From: Arcanobacterium buesumense
Lineage (GTDB): Bacteria; Actinomycetota; Actinomycetes; Actinomycetales; Actinomycetaceae
DNA length: 64,000 nt
Assembly (NCBI RefSeq): GCF_012563545.1
Contig: NZ_CP050804.1
Span: 310,001-374,000, forward strand
Direction of reading: 5' to 3'
Part shown: positions 39,245 to 46,995 of the stretch, piece by piece
How the letters are laid out: each line of letters starts with the position of its first letter
Numbering within the stretch: the first letter of the stretch is position 1
Notes under the pieces: generated by a model
Database searches by the model: none
Told to the model about the DNA's origin: nothing
What the model saw: the letters and a program-made list of their open reading frames with translations, nothing else
Made by a program: the position numbers and the translations under genes

Positions 39245-40553
39245 AGCCGACATCAATAGTAATTGGCGCATCCTGTTTACGGACAAATGTCAATATATAG
39301 TTCTTTTCGTCAAACCGGTAGACCGCCTCTTGCATGTTCCCGTTGACAGTGTCGTCACCATCGCTTCCTTGCCTGATAATGGCGTAGATATCTTCGTCCC
39401 GGTAGAAAAATTCTGGCGTTGAGTATCCTGGCAAAACAATATCGAGGGTAACATCTTGGTAGGAAACCCCACCATCGAATGTCGCGTAAATGGCAGGTTC
39501 TTCTGCCGGGTAACCAATGAAACCATTGTCCGCAGACAGCCATGATGATAAGGAAAGATTAGGCGGAAAATCGCGGAAAAGGGGTTGTTGTGACCACTTG
39601 GAAAAATGGCTAGATACATCGCTTCGCCATGAAACATAGTAGTCTGATCCGCCGGCACGCTCTTGAGCAAACGTTGCGATGGCGTGGCCATCGGCGTAGG
39701 AAAGAAAACGCGGAGCAGGATAGCCAGAACCAATACTTGTTGTTGACCAGGAAGCTCCTGAATCGGTAGAAAAGATCAGGCGTGCTTGGTTGTCGTCAAA
39801 ACCAATGAACCCGGTAAAATCTGGGGAAATAACGTAAGAACCGCGGGGTAAATTGGTATCGTTTGAGCCGTTATTCGTGTGCGTGACCGCATCGTAGGCG
39901 TGCGGGACTGCTATCCAAGTGTGGCCGAAATCGTAACTTACACTTAACATCCTGTCTGCAATGCGATAGGTGTAAGCGACGGTGGTATCGGGAAGCTTTT
40001 CCGCCGGGCCAGGATCGGTAAGAAGTTCTGGGTTTGTCATAATATCGTAGCGGGCTGGCAACATCATTTCGGTAATAACATGCCCATGTTTATCGCGGTT
40101 GATAATGATAATCCAGTCGCTATGGAGCACTCCGTCGCTATCTTTGAGTAGGAGAAAATTAGGATTTGCAGATAATTTTTCCACGGAAGAAAAGCGAGGT
40201 GTGAGTGTGGCAGTGAGATGAAAAGCCTGAGAGTTGTCCGAAGTGTTTGGTGGAGTTAGTTCTGTCAGAGAATCTATTGATCCGGCTGTTAGCTGGAAAG
40301 ACGGGGCGACGAAGAAGGACGAGTGCGTTGCCGTCCATCGGATAAACCAGTTTGCTACGTGCTCTGTGGTGACCTGGGTGGGAACAGGTGATGTTTTATT
40401 TTTATCTGGTGATAGGTGGAAAACTGATTGCCCAATGATGGGGGATTCTTGATAGCGCGCCCAGGAGATGCCAAGAACCATGCCAGTGCACATCAAGAAT
40501 CCCGTCACTAATGCTATTGCCCATTTTAGCCGGGAATATCGAGCTGTTTTCAT
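39243..40553 (-). CDS. Membrane-anchored Asp-box (BNR) beta-propeller protein
   Basis: 436 residues. An N-terminal membrane segment or uncleaved signal (AIALVTGFLMCTGMVLGISW, near 12-31) is followed by an extracellular part with three Asp-box motifs: SYDFGHTW, STDSGASW and a looser TFDGGVSY. Asp boxes mark the propeller blades of sialidases and related proteins. The sialidase FRIP/YRIP motif and the catalytic Arg/Tyr/Glu layout are not evident, so I do not call it a sialidase. It lies 44 bp downstream of the GntR regulator on the same strand, so it is probably co-expressed with the sialic-acid-type regulator. A glycan-binding or accessory role is inferred. Confidence 0.75.
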   Translation of the reverse strand: MKTARYSRLKWAIALVTGFLMCTGMVLGISWARYQESPIIGQSVFHLSPDKNKTSPVPTQVTTEHVANWFIRWTATHSSFFVAPSFQLTAGSIDSLTELTPPNTSDNSQAFHLTATLTPRFSSVEKLSANPNFLLLKDSDGVLHSDWIIIINRDKHGHVITEMMLPARYDIMTNPELLTDPGPAEKLPDTTVAYTYRIADRMLSVSYDFGHTWIAVPHAYDAVTHTNNGSNDTNLPRGSYVISPDFTGFIGFDDNQARLIFSTDSGASWSTTSIGSGYPAPRFLSYADGHAIATFAQERAGGSDYYVSWRSDVSSHFSKWSQQPLFRDFPPNLSLSSWLSADNGFIGYPAEEPAIYATFDGGVSYQDVTLDIVLPGYSTPEFFYRDEDIYAIIRQGSDGDDTVNGNMQEAVYRFDEKNYILTFVRKQDAPITIDVG

Positions 40554-40596
40554 GGCGAATTAGCTTTCGTTAGCGGAGTGGGAGATATGCTTGTGG

Positions 40597-41328
40597 TTAT
40601 TCTTCGTCGGGGAAGTAATCTGGGTGGGGGAGGCGTGCCCGCAGTGGCGCGTAGTGTTCTTTTAACCTTTTGCGATAAAGGCGTAGGTTGCCTTCTTCGG
40701 CAGCTTCCAGAAGCAGACGATGATGAATCCCGACATCTTTATTATTTTCTAGGGAATCTGTTGGCAGTTTCGGGATGACGACGTCTTCGATGTCCCAAAA
40801 AGCATCCATGAGTTGGAGGAGTAAAAGGTTGTTCGCCTTTTTTGCGAGGAGTTTATGGAACTCTCGATCAGCCTCGCGGAATTTTTCTGCGCAATCAGCG
40901 TATTTTTCCATTCGGTCGACGAGGGCGTGAAGATCCGGGTGTTCTTTTCCGGCAAGTTTTTTGACGATTTGCGGGGCGTATGCGTCATCGAGGTGTGCAC
41001 GTAGCTCGATGACGTCACCTAGTGCCATGAGTCCGCCACTGGGGGTGAGCGCGGCTCGGAAAATAAGCGATTGGACCATGGGTTTTAGTGACATATTAGA
41101 CACATATGTCCCGGTTCCGTGTCGCACTTCAACGATATCTAGGGTGGAAAGGACTTTTATTGCCTCTCGAATTGACGATCGGGATACGTCTAACAGTTCC
41201 ATCAGGACTGTTTCGGGTGGCAGTAAGTCTCCACTTTGTAATCCTCGTTCAAGGATGAGTTCCTTTAAAGCGTTTACTACCCAGTTTTCTGTTGGGTGAG
41301 TGTGTCTGCGAGAATTTCGTTTGACCAT
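40597..41328 (-). CDS. FCD-type GntR transcriptional regulator of the YjhC-like locus
   Basis: 243 residues. The N-terminal winged HTH has WVVNALKELILERGLQSGDL and LMELLDVSRSSIREAIKVLS, followed by the FCD ligand domain, which includes the acidic/His metal site RAHLDDAY, REFHKLLAKK and the His in IHHRLLLEA. FCD regulators such as NanR, LldR and FadR respond to metabolites. The start MVKRNSRRH at 41328 has GAGAAGG upstream; the open extension to 41445 would run through the promoter. Divergent from the ABC transporter operon, with a palindrome between them. It resembles the second GntR at 48958-49716, so paralogous effectors are likely. Confidence 0.9.
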   Translation of the reverse strand: MVKRNSRRHTHPTENWVVNALKELILERGLQSGDLLPPETVLMELLDVSRSSIREAIKVLSTLDIVEVRHGTGTYVSNMSLKPMVQSLIFRAALTPSGGLMALGDVIELRAHLDDAYAPQIVKKLAGKEHPDLHALVDRMEKYADCAEKFREADREFHKLLAKKANNLLLLQLMDAFWDIEDVVIPKLPTDSLENNKDVGIHHRLLLEAAEEGNLRLYRKRLKEHYAPLRARLPHPDYFPDEE

Positions 41329-41348
41329 CTTAACCTTCTCAGTATTCC

Positions 41349-41377
41349 TTGACAGCCGTTTTGGATAATTGTACCAT
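41349..41377 (+). promoter_or_regulatory. Promoter of the ABC transporter/YjhC-like operon
   Basis: TTGACA at 41349-41354, 17-nt spacer, TACCAT at 41372-41377. The predicted transcript starts near 41384, about 55 nt before the lipoprotein ATG. On the minus strand TACAAT (complement of 41368-41373) overlaps it and may be the -10 of the regulator gene. Confidence 0.68.
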
Positions 41378-41391
41378 GTCGATATGACGTG

Positions 41392-41406
41392 AGACGTCAG
41401 ACGTCT
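41392..41406. promoter_or_regulatory. Palindromic operator candidate for the GntR regulator
   Basis: AGACGTC-A-GACGTCT is a perfect dyad with 7-bp arms and a 1-bp centre, embedded in three heptad repeats (GACGTGA GACGTCA GACGTCT, 41386-41406). It sits about 8-22 bases downstream of the predicted transcription start, a typical repressor position. Assignment to the adjacent GntR protein is inferred. Confidence 0.68.
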
Positions 41407-41439
41407 AATGTGTAAATTCAGTGGACAAAGGAGTTCATT

Positions 41440-42777
41440 ATGCATAAAAAACTATTTGCCGGATTATTGGCAGGAGCTATGTCGATTGCTGGGTTGGCCA
41501 GCTGTTCAAGCGATGCGGATAGCACTAGTTCGTTGGACGGGGAACTAGCCGGAGACATCGTCTTTTGGTCAAGTTACACACAAGGCCCGCGATCTGATTA
41601 CCTAAAGTCAATGGCTGATCGGTTCATGGAAGAAAACCCCAAGGTCAAGATCAAGATCGAAAATTTTTCGTGGAGCGAATTTAACACGAAGTGGACAACT
41701 GGAATTTCAACCGGGCAAGTTCCTGATCTTTCTAGCGCATTGCCTAACCAGGTAACGGAAATGATCGATGTTGATGCGCTGGTACCGCTAGACGATGTTA
41801 TTGCCGATATCGGAAAAGATCGATTCTATGAGGCAGCACTCGCCGAAGGTGAAAAAGACGGAGAGCACTATTCCATCCCGCTGTACTCCCATGCACAACT
41901 CATGTGGTACCGGACAGACCTCCTTGACAAGGCAGGTCTAGAAGTTCCACAAACATGGGATGAGCTCGCCAAGGCGGCTGATACGCTCAGCGATGATGAG
42001 ACATATGGTTTGTCGGTACCTCTTGGGACAAATGACATGATGGCTACTCGATTCCTTAACTTTTATGTCAAATCAGCCGGGAAAGACCTTATTGCCAAAG
42101 ATGGAACTATCGATTTAACAAATGAGACAGTTTATGACGGCATCCGTTATTGGGTGGATCGATATAAGAAATCGGCACCAGAAGGCTCGCTAAACTTCAA
42201 CATCCTTGACCAGGCAACACTTTTCTACCAAGGAAAAACAGCATTTGATTTCAATTCGGGATTCCATATTGGTGGGGTAGAAAGTACAACTCCGGAACTT
42301 GCAGACAAGATTGCTGCTGCGCCATTGCCACGGATGAATGCTGATGATCCAATTTATGGCGGGGAAACTACTAACCAGCCAATGGTGGTGTGGAAGAATT
42401 CGAAGCATCCAGAAGTTGCTAAAGCCTTCCTGAAAACTCTCTACCAGACCGATGACTACATTAAGTTTTTACATTCGGTTCCTGTTGGCATGATGCCAGC
42501 TTTGAAAGACATTGTGGATAACCCTGACTTCTTAAACAACGATCACATTGAAAAATACCGGAGTGTATTCGATAGCCTCAACGAAGTTATCCCACTTGGA
42601 CAAGCAATCGGCATGGAGCAAGGTCCACAGTTGCAGGCTGGAATTGTTACTAGCCAGGGCATCATTGAACAGATGTTCCATTCGATCATTCTTGATGGCG
42701 AATCAGTAGAAAAAGCAGCGAAGACTGCTGAAGACAAGCTCAACGATCTATTTAAAAAAGCTGGCGCTATTAAGTAA
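41440..42777 (+). CDS. Sugar ABC transporter substrate-binding lipoprotein
   Basis: Family 1 extracellular solute-binding protein of 445 residues. A lipoprotein signal ends in the lipobox LASC with Cys22. The mature chain starts with a Ser/Asp-rich linker and then GDIVFWSSYTQGP, with the typical YSIPLYSHAQLMWYRTDLLD and YGGETTNQPMVVWKNSKHPE segments. AAAGGAG precedes the ATG. First gene of an operon with two permeases and a YjhC-like oxidoreductase, so the ligand is probably a sialic acid derivative. The ligand is inferred from context. Confidence 0.88.
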   Translation: MHKKLFAGLLAGAMSIAGLASCSSDADSTSSLDGELAGDIVFWSSYTQGPRSDYLKSMADRFMEENPKVKIKIENFSWSEFNTKWTTGISTGQVPDLSSALPNQVTEMIDVDALVPLDDVIADIGKDRFYEAALAEGEKDGEHYSIPLYSHAQLMWYRTDLLDKAGLEVPQTWDELAKAADTLSDDETYGLSVPLGTNDMMATRFLNFYVKSAGKDLIAKDGTIDLTNETVYDGIRYWVDRYKKSAPEGSLNFNILDQATLFYQGKTAFDFNSGFHIGGVESTTPELADKIAAAPLPRMNADDPIYGGETTNQPMVVWKNSKHPEVAKAFLKTLYQTDDYIKFLHSVPVGMMPALKDIVDNPDFLNNDHIEKYRSVFDSLNEVIPLGQAIGMEQGPQLQAGIVTSQGIIEQMFHSIILDGESVEKAAKTAEDKLNDLFKKAGAIK

Positions 42778-42801
42778 CGGATCGAAGGGAAAGACAGTAG
42801 C

Positions 42802-43737
42802 ATGAACACGCCTCCAGCAAGTACTGGTACTGTTCGTCGGCCGGGTATATGGCAAAAATGCACTAACCTGAATTGGACCGGAGTATTGTTTGTTGCTCCG
42901 TCAGTTATTTTAGTAGTCGCACTCTTGTTTTATCCGCTAGGTTCAGCAGTATTCTACTCGTTAACAAATAAGAATCTCATTAAAGCTAATTACGATTTTG
43001 TAGGATTAGCCAATTTTTCTGAGTTGCTCCAAGATCCGACGTACTGGCGAGCTTTTGCCATATCAATAAAGTGGACAGCATTGTCGCTGATCGGGCAACT
43101 TGGCTTGGGATTTCTTCTAGCTATGGCACTTGATCGTATTCGTCATTTATCGGGCCTATTCCGAACACTCTTGATAGTTCCGTGGGCATTCCCAGCAATT
43201 ATCATCGGTTTTGGGTGGAAGTGGATTCTAAACGATGTCTACGGATTTGTGCCTAATGCCTTGCGCGATATCGGACTAACGGATGGGTTAGTGGCTTTAT
43301 TAGCCGATCCAGACGCTGTATTTTGGGTAGTTTTAGGGATCAATATATGGTTTGGTACTCCACTATTTATGGTCAATATCCTGTCTGCCTTAAAAACAGT
43401 ACCAGCAGATCAGTTGGAGGCTGCAGTAGTTGACGGCGCCAGTGCTTTCCAGCGTTTTCGTTATGTGACATTGCAACATATTCGAGCTGTGATCGGATTA
43501 CTTGTCGTTCTCAGAACGATCTGGGTTTTCAACAATTTTGATCTGTTATTCCTTATTACAGGTGGTGGCCCAGGTGATTTAACGACGACGCTACCAATAT
43601 ATGCATACCGAACCGGATGGGGATTAAAGCAGTTGGGAATGGCTTCGGCAGTCACCATTACACTTTTGGTATTTCTCATTGTGGTGGCAGTAATTCTCTT
43701 TAGATTCATCAATCGGTGGGAAAGGGAAGATCGATAA
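42802..43737 (+). CDS. ABC transporter permease, MalF type
   Basis: 311 residues, six membrane helices. The EAA loop that contacts the ATPase reads EAAVVDGASAFQRFRYVTL near 210. VPWAFPAIIIGFGWKWILND is a conserved MalF-type helix. Partner of the next permease. No ATPase gene occurs in the window, so a shared MsiK-type ATPase elsewhere is expected. Confidence 0.9.
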   Translation: MNTPPASTGTVRRPGIWQKCTNLNWTGVLFVAPSVILVVALLFYPLGSAVFYSLTNKNLIKANYDFVGLANFSELLQDPTYWRAFAISIKWTALSLIGQLGLGFLLAMALDRIRHLSGLFRTLLIVPWAFPAIIIGFGWKWILNDVYGFVPNALRDIGLTDGLVALLADPDAVFWVVLGINIWFGTPLFMVNILSALKTVPADQLEAAVVDGASAFQRFRYVTLQHIRAVIGLLVVLRTIWVFNNFDLLFLITGGGPGDLTTTLPIYAYRTGWGLKQLGMASAVTITLLVFLIVVAVILFRFINRWEREDR

Positions 43738-44573
43738 TGAAAGCCTTAGCTAGACGCCGTTTTGTTACCGGTATCGCTTATCTTTTCTTGATCGTGGTAA
43801 GTTTGATTTTTATTTTTCCACTGCTATGGATCATTATTTCGAGTTTTAAAACAGGAGCTGATTTAGCTTCAAGCCCGACGTCGTTCATACCGGAAACATT
43901 TACCTTAGAGAATTATGTTCATGCGTTATGGGATTTAGGGTTCGTCGTTAATCTCAAAAACAGTCTCATCGTTTCTACGGTCACCACTATTATCACTGTT
44001 ATTGTCTCTTGTTTAGGGGCATACGGGATTGTTCGGTTCTTTCCGAAAGTCGGTCGTAGGATCACGAAAGTTTTGATCACAACGTATATGTTCCCACCTG
44101 TTCTTTTGGCTGTGCCGTATTCGATGGTGCTAGCAAAAATTGGGTTGGTTAATACGTTTACAGGTTTGGTGCTTGTTTACCTATCATTTTCAATTCCTTA
44201 CGCGTTGTGGATGCTGGTTGGGTTTTATCAAACAGTACCAAGAGAAATAGAAGAAGCTGCAGCCGTGGATGGTGCTGGACGGTTCCATATCTTTATCCGG
44301 ATTTCAACCCCCATCGTGCTTCCTGGGATTGTAGCGACGACGATTTACACGTTCATCAACGCATTCAACGAGTTCTTGTATGCGCTGTTGTTCATGGGAT
44401 CTTCCGAAAAAATGCCGGTTGCTGTTGGCTTGTACTCATTAACAGGTACGGAAGTTCTTGATTGGGGAGCGCTCATGGCAGCGTCCACCTGCGTGGTGGT
44501 GCCATCTGTTGTTGTCTTTATGTTTATCCAAAAGTACATTGCCGCAGGTTTGAGTGAAGGCTCAGTGAAGTAA
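43737..44573 (+). CDS. ABC transporter permease, MalG type
   Basis: 278 residues, six helices, with the EAA loop EEAAAVDGAGRFHIFIRIS and the MalG-type end LSEGSVK. The ATG at 43737 overlaps the previous stop by one base with AAGGGAAGA upstream. The open extension to 43716 lies inside the previous gene. Confidence 0.9.
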   Translation: MKALARRRFVTGIAYLFLIVVSLIFIFPLLWIIISSFKTGADLASSPTSFIPETFTLENYVHALWDLGFVVNLKNSLIVSTVTTIITVIVSCLGAYGIVRFFPKVGRRITKVLITTYMFPPVLLAVPYSMVLAKIGLVNTFTGLVLVYLSFSIPYALWMLVGFYQTVPREIEEAAAVDGAGRFHIFIRISTPIVLPGIVATTIYTFINAFNEFLYALLFMGSSEKMPVAVGLYSLTGTEVLDWGALMAASTCVVVPSVVVFMFIQKYIAAGLSEGSVK

Positions 44574-44608
44574 TAATTCGGCACTTATTTTGAGAAAGGT
44601 ATATTACC

Positions 44609-45715
44609 GTGACTATCAATTACGGGGTTATTGGTTCTGGATATTTTGGGGCAGCGCAAGCTCGTGTTCTCAATCAGATTCCAGGAGCGAATGTTATGGG
44701 AATCTACGATCCGCATAACGCTGAAGGTCCAGCTAAGGAAGTTGGCGCAAAAGTCTACGAAAAAATGGATGATTTGATCAACGATGATCAAATTGAGGCA
44801 ATTATTGTGGCTTCGCCAAATGGTGAGCACGCTAAACCTGTTATTCTTGCAGCTCAAGCTGGGAAAGCAGTTTTTTGCGAAAAGCCGATCGCATTAAGCT
44901 ATGCCGATTGTAAGATGATGGTTGATACAGCCAAGAAGAATAACGTCTTTTTTATGGCTGGACACGTGATGAATTTTATGAACGGTGTACGTCTAGCCAA
45001 GCGTCTTATTAACGAAGGTAAGATCGGAAAGGTCCTCTATATTCATACTGCTCGAAATGGATGGGAGGATAAGCAACCTGAAATTTCATGGAAGAAGATT
45101 CGGGAGCTATCTGGCGGGCATCTTTATCACCATATTCATGAGCTTGACTTCGTGCAATCCATTCTTGGACCAGCTTCGCGAGTAAATATGATAAGTGGCG
45201 ATGTTGCGCATCAAGGCGAAGATTTTGGCGACGAGGATGACATGCTGTTTATCCAGTTAGAATTTGATAGTGGCGCGTTTGCGACCTTGGAATATGGTTC
45301 AGCTTTCCGCTGGCCAGAACACTATGCGCTTATTCAAGGAGAACAGGGCGCTATCAAGATTGATATGCAACATACTGGAGTCATGGTCATTACACCTGAG
45401 GGCGAAGAAAAGTACCTGCTTCACCGCAGTGAAGAAGAAGATCAAGAACGGACCGCGATCTACTCTAATTCTTCAACTGACGGCGCAGTTCAGTATGGCA
45501 ATCCGGACAAAAAGCCACCTTTGTGGTTAAACGGAATCATCGAAGAAGAGATGAAGTACTTCCATAGTTTGATGGAAGGCAGTCCTGTTCTTGACGAATT
45601 TGCCAAGCTTTCTGATGGAACTGCTGCGATGGAAGCTATAGCTACCGCAGATGCCTGTACGCTTTCAGAGCGCGAGGGCCGACGCGTCGAAATAGCCGAA
45701 ATAATGAATCAGTAA
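44609..45715 (+). CDS. Gfo/Idh/MocA oxidoreductase, YjhC/NanOx-like (2,7-anhydro-Neu5Ac oxidoreductase candidate)
   Basis: 368 residues. The N-terminal Rossmann fold starts NYGVIGSGYFGAAQARVLN, then the Gfo/Idh signature EKPIALSYADC. Blocks MAGHVMNFMNGVRLAKRLI, ARNGWEDKQPEISWKK, GGHLYHHIHELDFVQSILG, DEDDMLFIQLEF and FRWPEHYALI closely match my memory of E. coli YjhC and Ruminococcus gnavus NanOx, which convert 2,7-anhydro-Neu5Ac to Neu5Ac with NAD as a transient hydride acceptor. Length also agrees (about 370). The recollection is from memory, not an alignment. It ends the transporter operon before a strong terminator. A different sugar dehydrogenase remains possible. Confidence 0.8.
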   Translation: MTINYGVIGSGYFGAAQARVLNQIPGANVMGIYDPHNAEGPAKEVGAKVYEKMDDLINDDQIEAIIVASPNGEHAKPVILAAQAGKAVFCEKPIALSYADCKMMVDTAKKNNVFFMAGHVMNFMNGVRLAKRLINEGKIGKVLYIHTARNGWEDKQPEISWKKIRELSGGHLYHHIHELDFVQSILGPASRVNMISGDVAHQGEDFGDEDDMLFIQLEFDSGAFATLEYGSAFRWPEHYALIQGEQGAIKIDMQHTGVMVITPEGEEKYLLHRSEEEDQERTAIYSNSSTDGAVQYGNPDKKPPLWLNGIIEEEMKYFHSLMEGSPVLDEFAKLSDGTAAMEAIATADACTLSEREGRRVEIAEIMNQ

Positions 45716-45783
45716 CGTTTTCGTGTAGAAATCCTCTCCAATATCTTCTACACATGTATGCCATTGCATATCGCAATAGCGCA

Positions 45784-45824
45784 TGGATGTGGGCAAGTGG
45801 ATAACTTGCCCACATCCACTTTTT
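45784..45824 (+). terminator. Rho-independent terminator of the transporter operon
   Basis: Perfect 15-bp arms (45784-45798, 45804-45818; tggatgtgggcaagt and complement) with a 5-nt loop and a T5 tail. A smaller hairpin (gtgtagaa 45722-45729, ttctacac 45745-45752) precedes it right after the stop codon. Confidence 0.92.
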
Positions 45825-45888
45825 AACAGCAGTTCTCAGAGTTAAGAAAACTCCTCATTGCGGCGTCAAGATAAGCTCGTTTTTTGAT

Positions 45889-45915
45889 CGTAGATATGAC
45901 GGTGTTATATCTACG
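45889..45915. repeat. Inverted repeat of unknown role
   Basis: CGTAGATAT at 45889-45897 and its exact complement at 45907-45915 with a 9-nt spacer, preceded by a T6 run. It lies in the gap between the convergent transporter operon and rsgA; no T tract follows it in either transcription direction, so it is not a convincing terminator. Confidence 0.5.
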
Positions 45916-45945
45916 ACGCTATCCGGGGGAACATTATCTAATGTT

Positions 45946-46989
45946 TCACCACTCAGGTTTCCCACGGGACGCTAAGAGACGCCTAAAGGAATCTACGCGC
46001 GTTGCCAATAATGAACTAGGTTCAACGAATTCCGGATCGTCTAAACAACATTCGATGACGCCTTCTTCGTGAGTGCATCCGCGTGGACAGTTGGCGGCAA
46101 TCTCTTCTAAATCAGGGAATCCGCGCAACAAACCGTCAGGGGTAACGTGCGCTAACCCAAAAGTACGAACGCCCGGTGTATCGATAACAGTTCCATCACC
46201 GAGATAGTCGAATGCCATTGCCGACGTCGAGGTGTGCCGACCCCGGCCAGTCACCTCATTAACATGTCCAGTTTCTCTGGTGGCTTGTGGAATAAGCGCA
46301 TTAATCAGCGTCGATTTTCCAACCCCAGAATGGCCCACAAGAACTGAAACGCGGCCAGTGAGTTTTTCCCGCAAATGGGCCAAGCCATCATCAACGCTAT
46401 CGGTGGCTGAAGCATCGTCGTCCCCAACTACGCTAGTGACCACGATATCTAAGCCCATCGGTTCATAGATTGCACGCAACGTGTCCGCCGGCGCCAAATC
46501 GGACTTAGTCAAGACCAAAATAACGTCCATACCGGCGTCGTAAGCAGCAACCACACACCGATCAATCATCCCGGTCCGCGGTTCGGGTTGCGCCAACGCA
46601 GCCACGATCACTAACTGATTCGCATTGGCGACAATAATGCGTTCGTTTCCGGCTGCTTCGCCTTCCTCACCGACCCGGCGTAGCACGGTTTGGCGTTCGT
46701 CAACGTCTGCGATTCGCGCCAGGGTATCTTTGCGACCTGACAGATCGCCAACCATTGCGCACACATCGCCGACGACGATTCCACGCCGTCCTAGTTCACG
46801 CGCTTTTACCGCCACAACATTCGTGCCGTCGTCGATCATCCGCACATGGTAACGTCCGCGATCAACACGATAAACCCGTCCCCGCGGAGCCACTGAATAA
46901 TCGGGGCGAATTTTCGTACGTGGCCGTGACGGCTTGCCCGGACGTACCTTTACCCGATAATCATCAGTGCCAATATCGCGTCTACTCAC
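45946..46989 (-). CDS. rsgA: Ribosome small subunit-dependent GTPase A
   Basis: Circularly permuted GTPase that assists 30S maturation. N-terminal OB fold, then the permuted G motifs: VLTKSDLAP (G4), GHSGVGKSTLINAL (G1), the RGRHTSTS switch and IDTPGVRTFGL (G3). The C-terminal zinc finger shows CPRGCTHEEGVIECC. Length is 347 residues with a GTG start 6 bp after the aroA stop; aroA-rsgA pairing is common in actinobacteria. Confidence 0.95.
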   Translation of the reverse strand: MSRRDIGTDDYRVKVRPGKPSRPRTKIRPDYSVAPRGRVYRVDRGRYHVRMIDDGTNVVAVKARELGRRGIVVGDVCAMVGDLSGRKDTLARIADVDERQTVLRRVGEEGEAAGNERIIVANANQLVIVAALAQPEPRTGMIDRCVVAAYDAGMDVILVLTKSDLAPADTLRAIYEPMGLDIVVTSVVGDDDASATDSVDDGLAHLREKLTGRVSVLVGHSGVGKSTLINALIPQATRETGHVNEVTGRGRHTSTSAMAFDYLGDGTVIDTPGVRTFGLAHVTPDGLLRGFPDLEEIAANCPRGCTHEEGVIECCLDDPEFVEPSSLLATRVDSFRRLLASRGKPEW

Positions 46990-46995
46990 TTATGT

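Noticed and set aside
39243-40553. Calling the Asp-box protein a sialidase
   Set aside because: Asp boxes occur in many propellers; the FRIP motif and catalytic residues are not evident.
45884-46072. 62-codon plus-strand frame between the transporter operon and rsgA
   Set aside because: Most of it is antisense to the rsgA 3' end and it has no Shine-Dalgarno.
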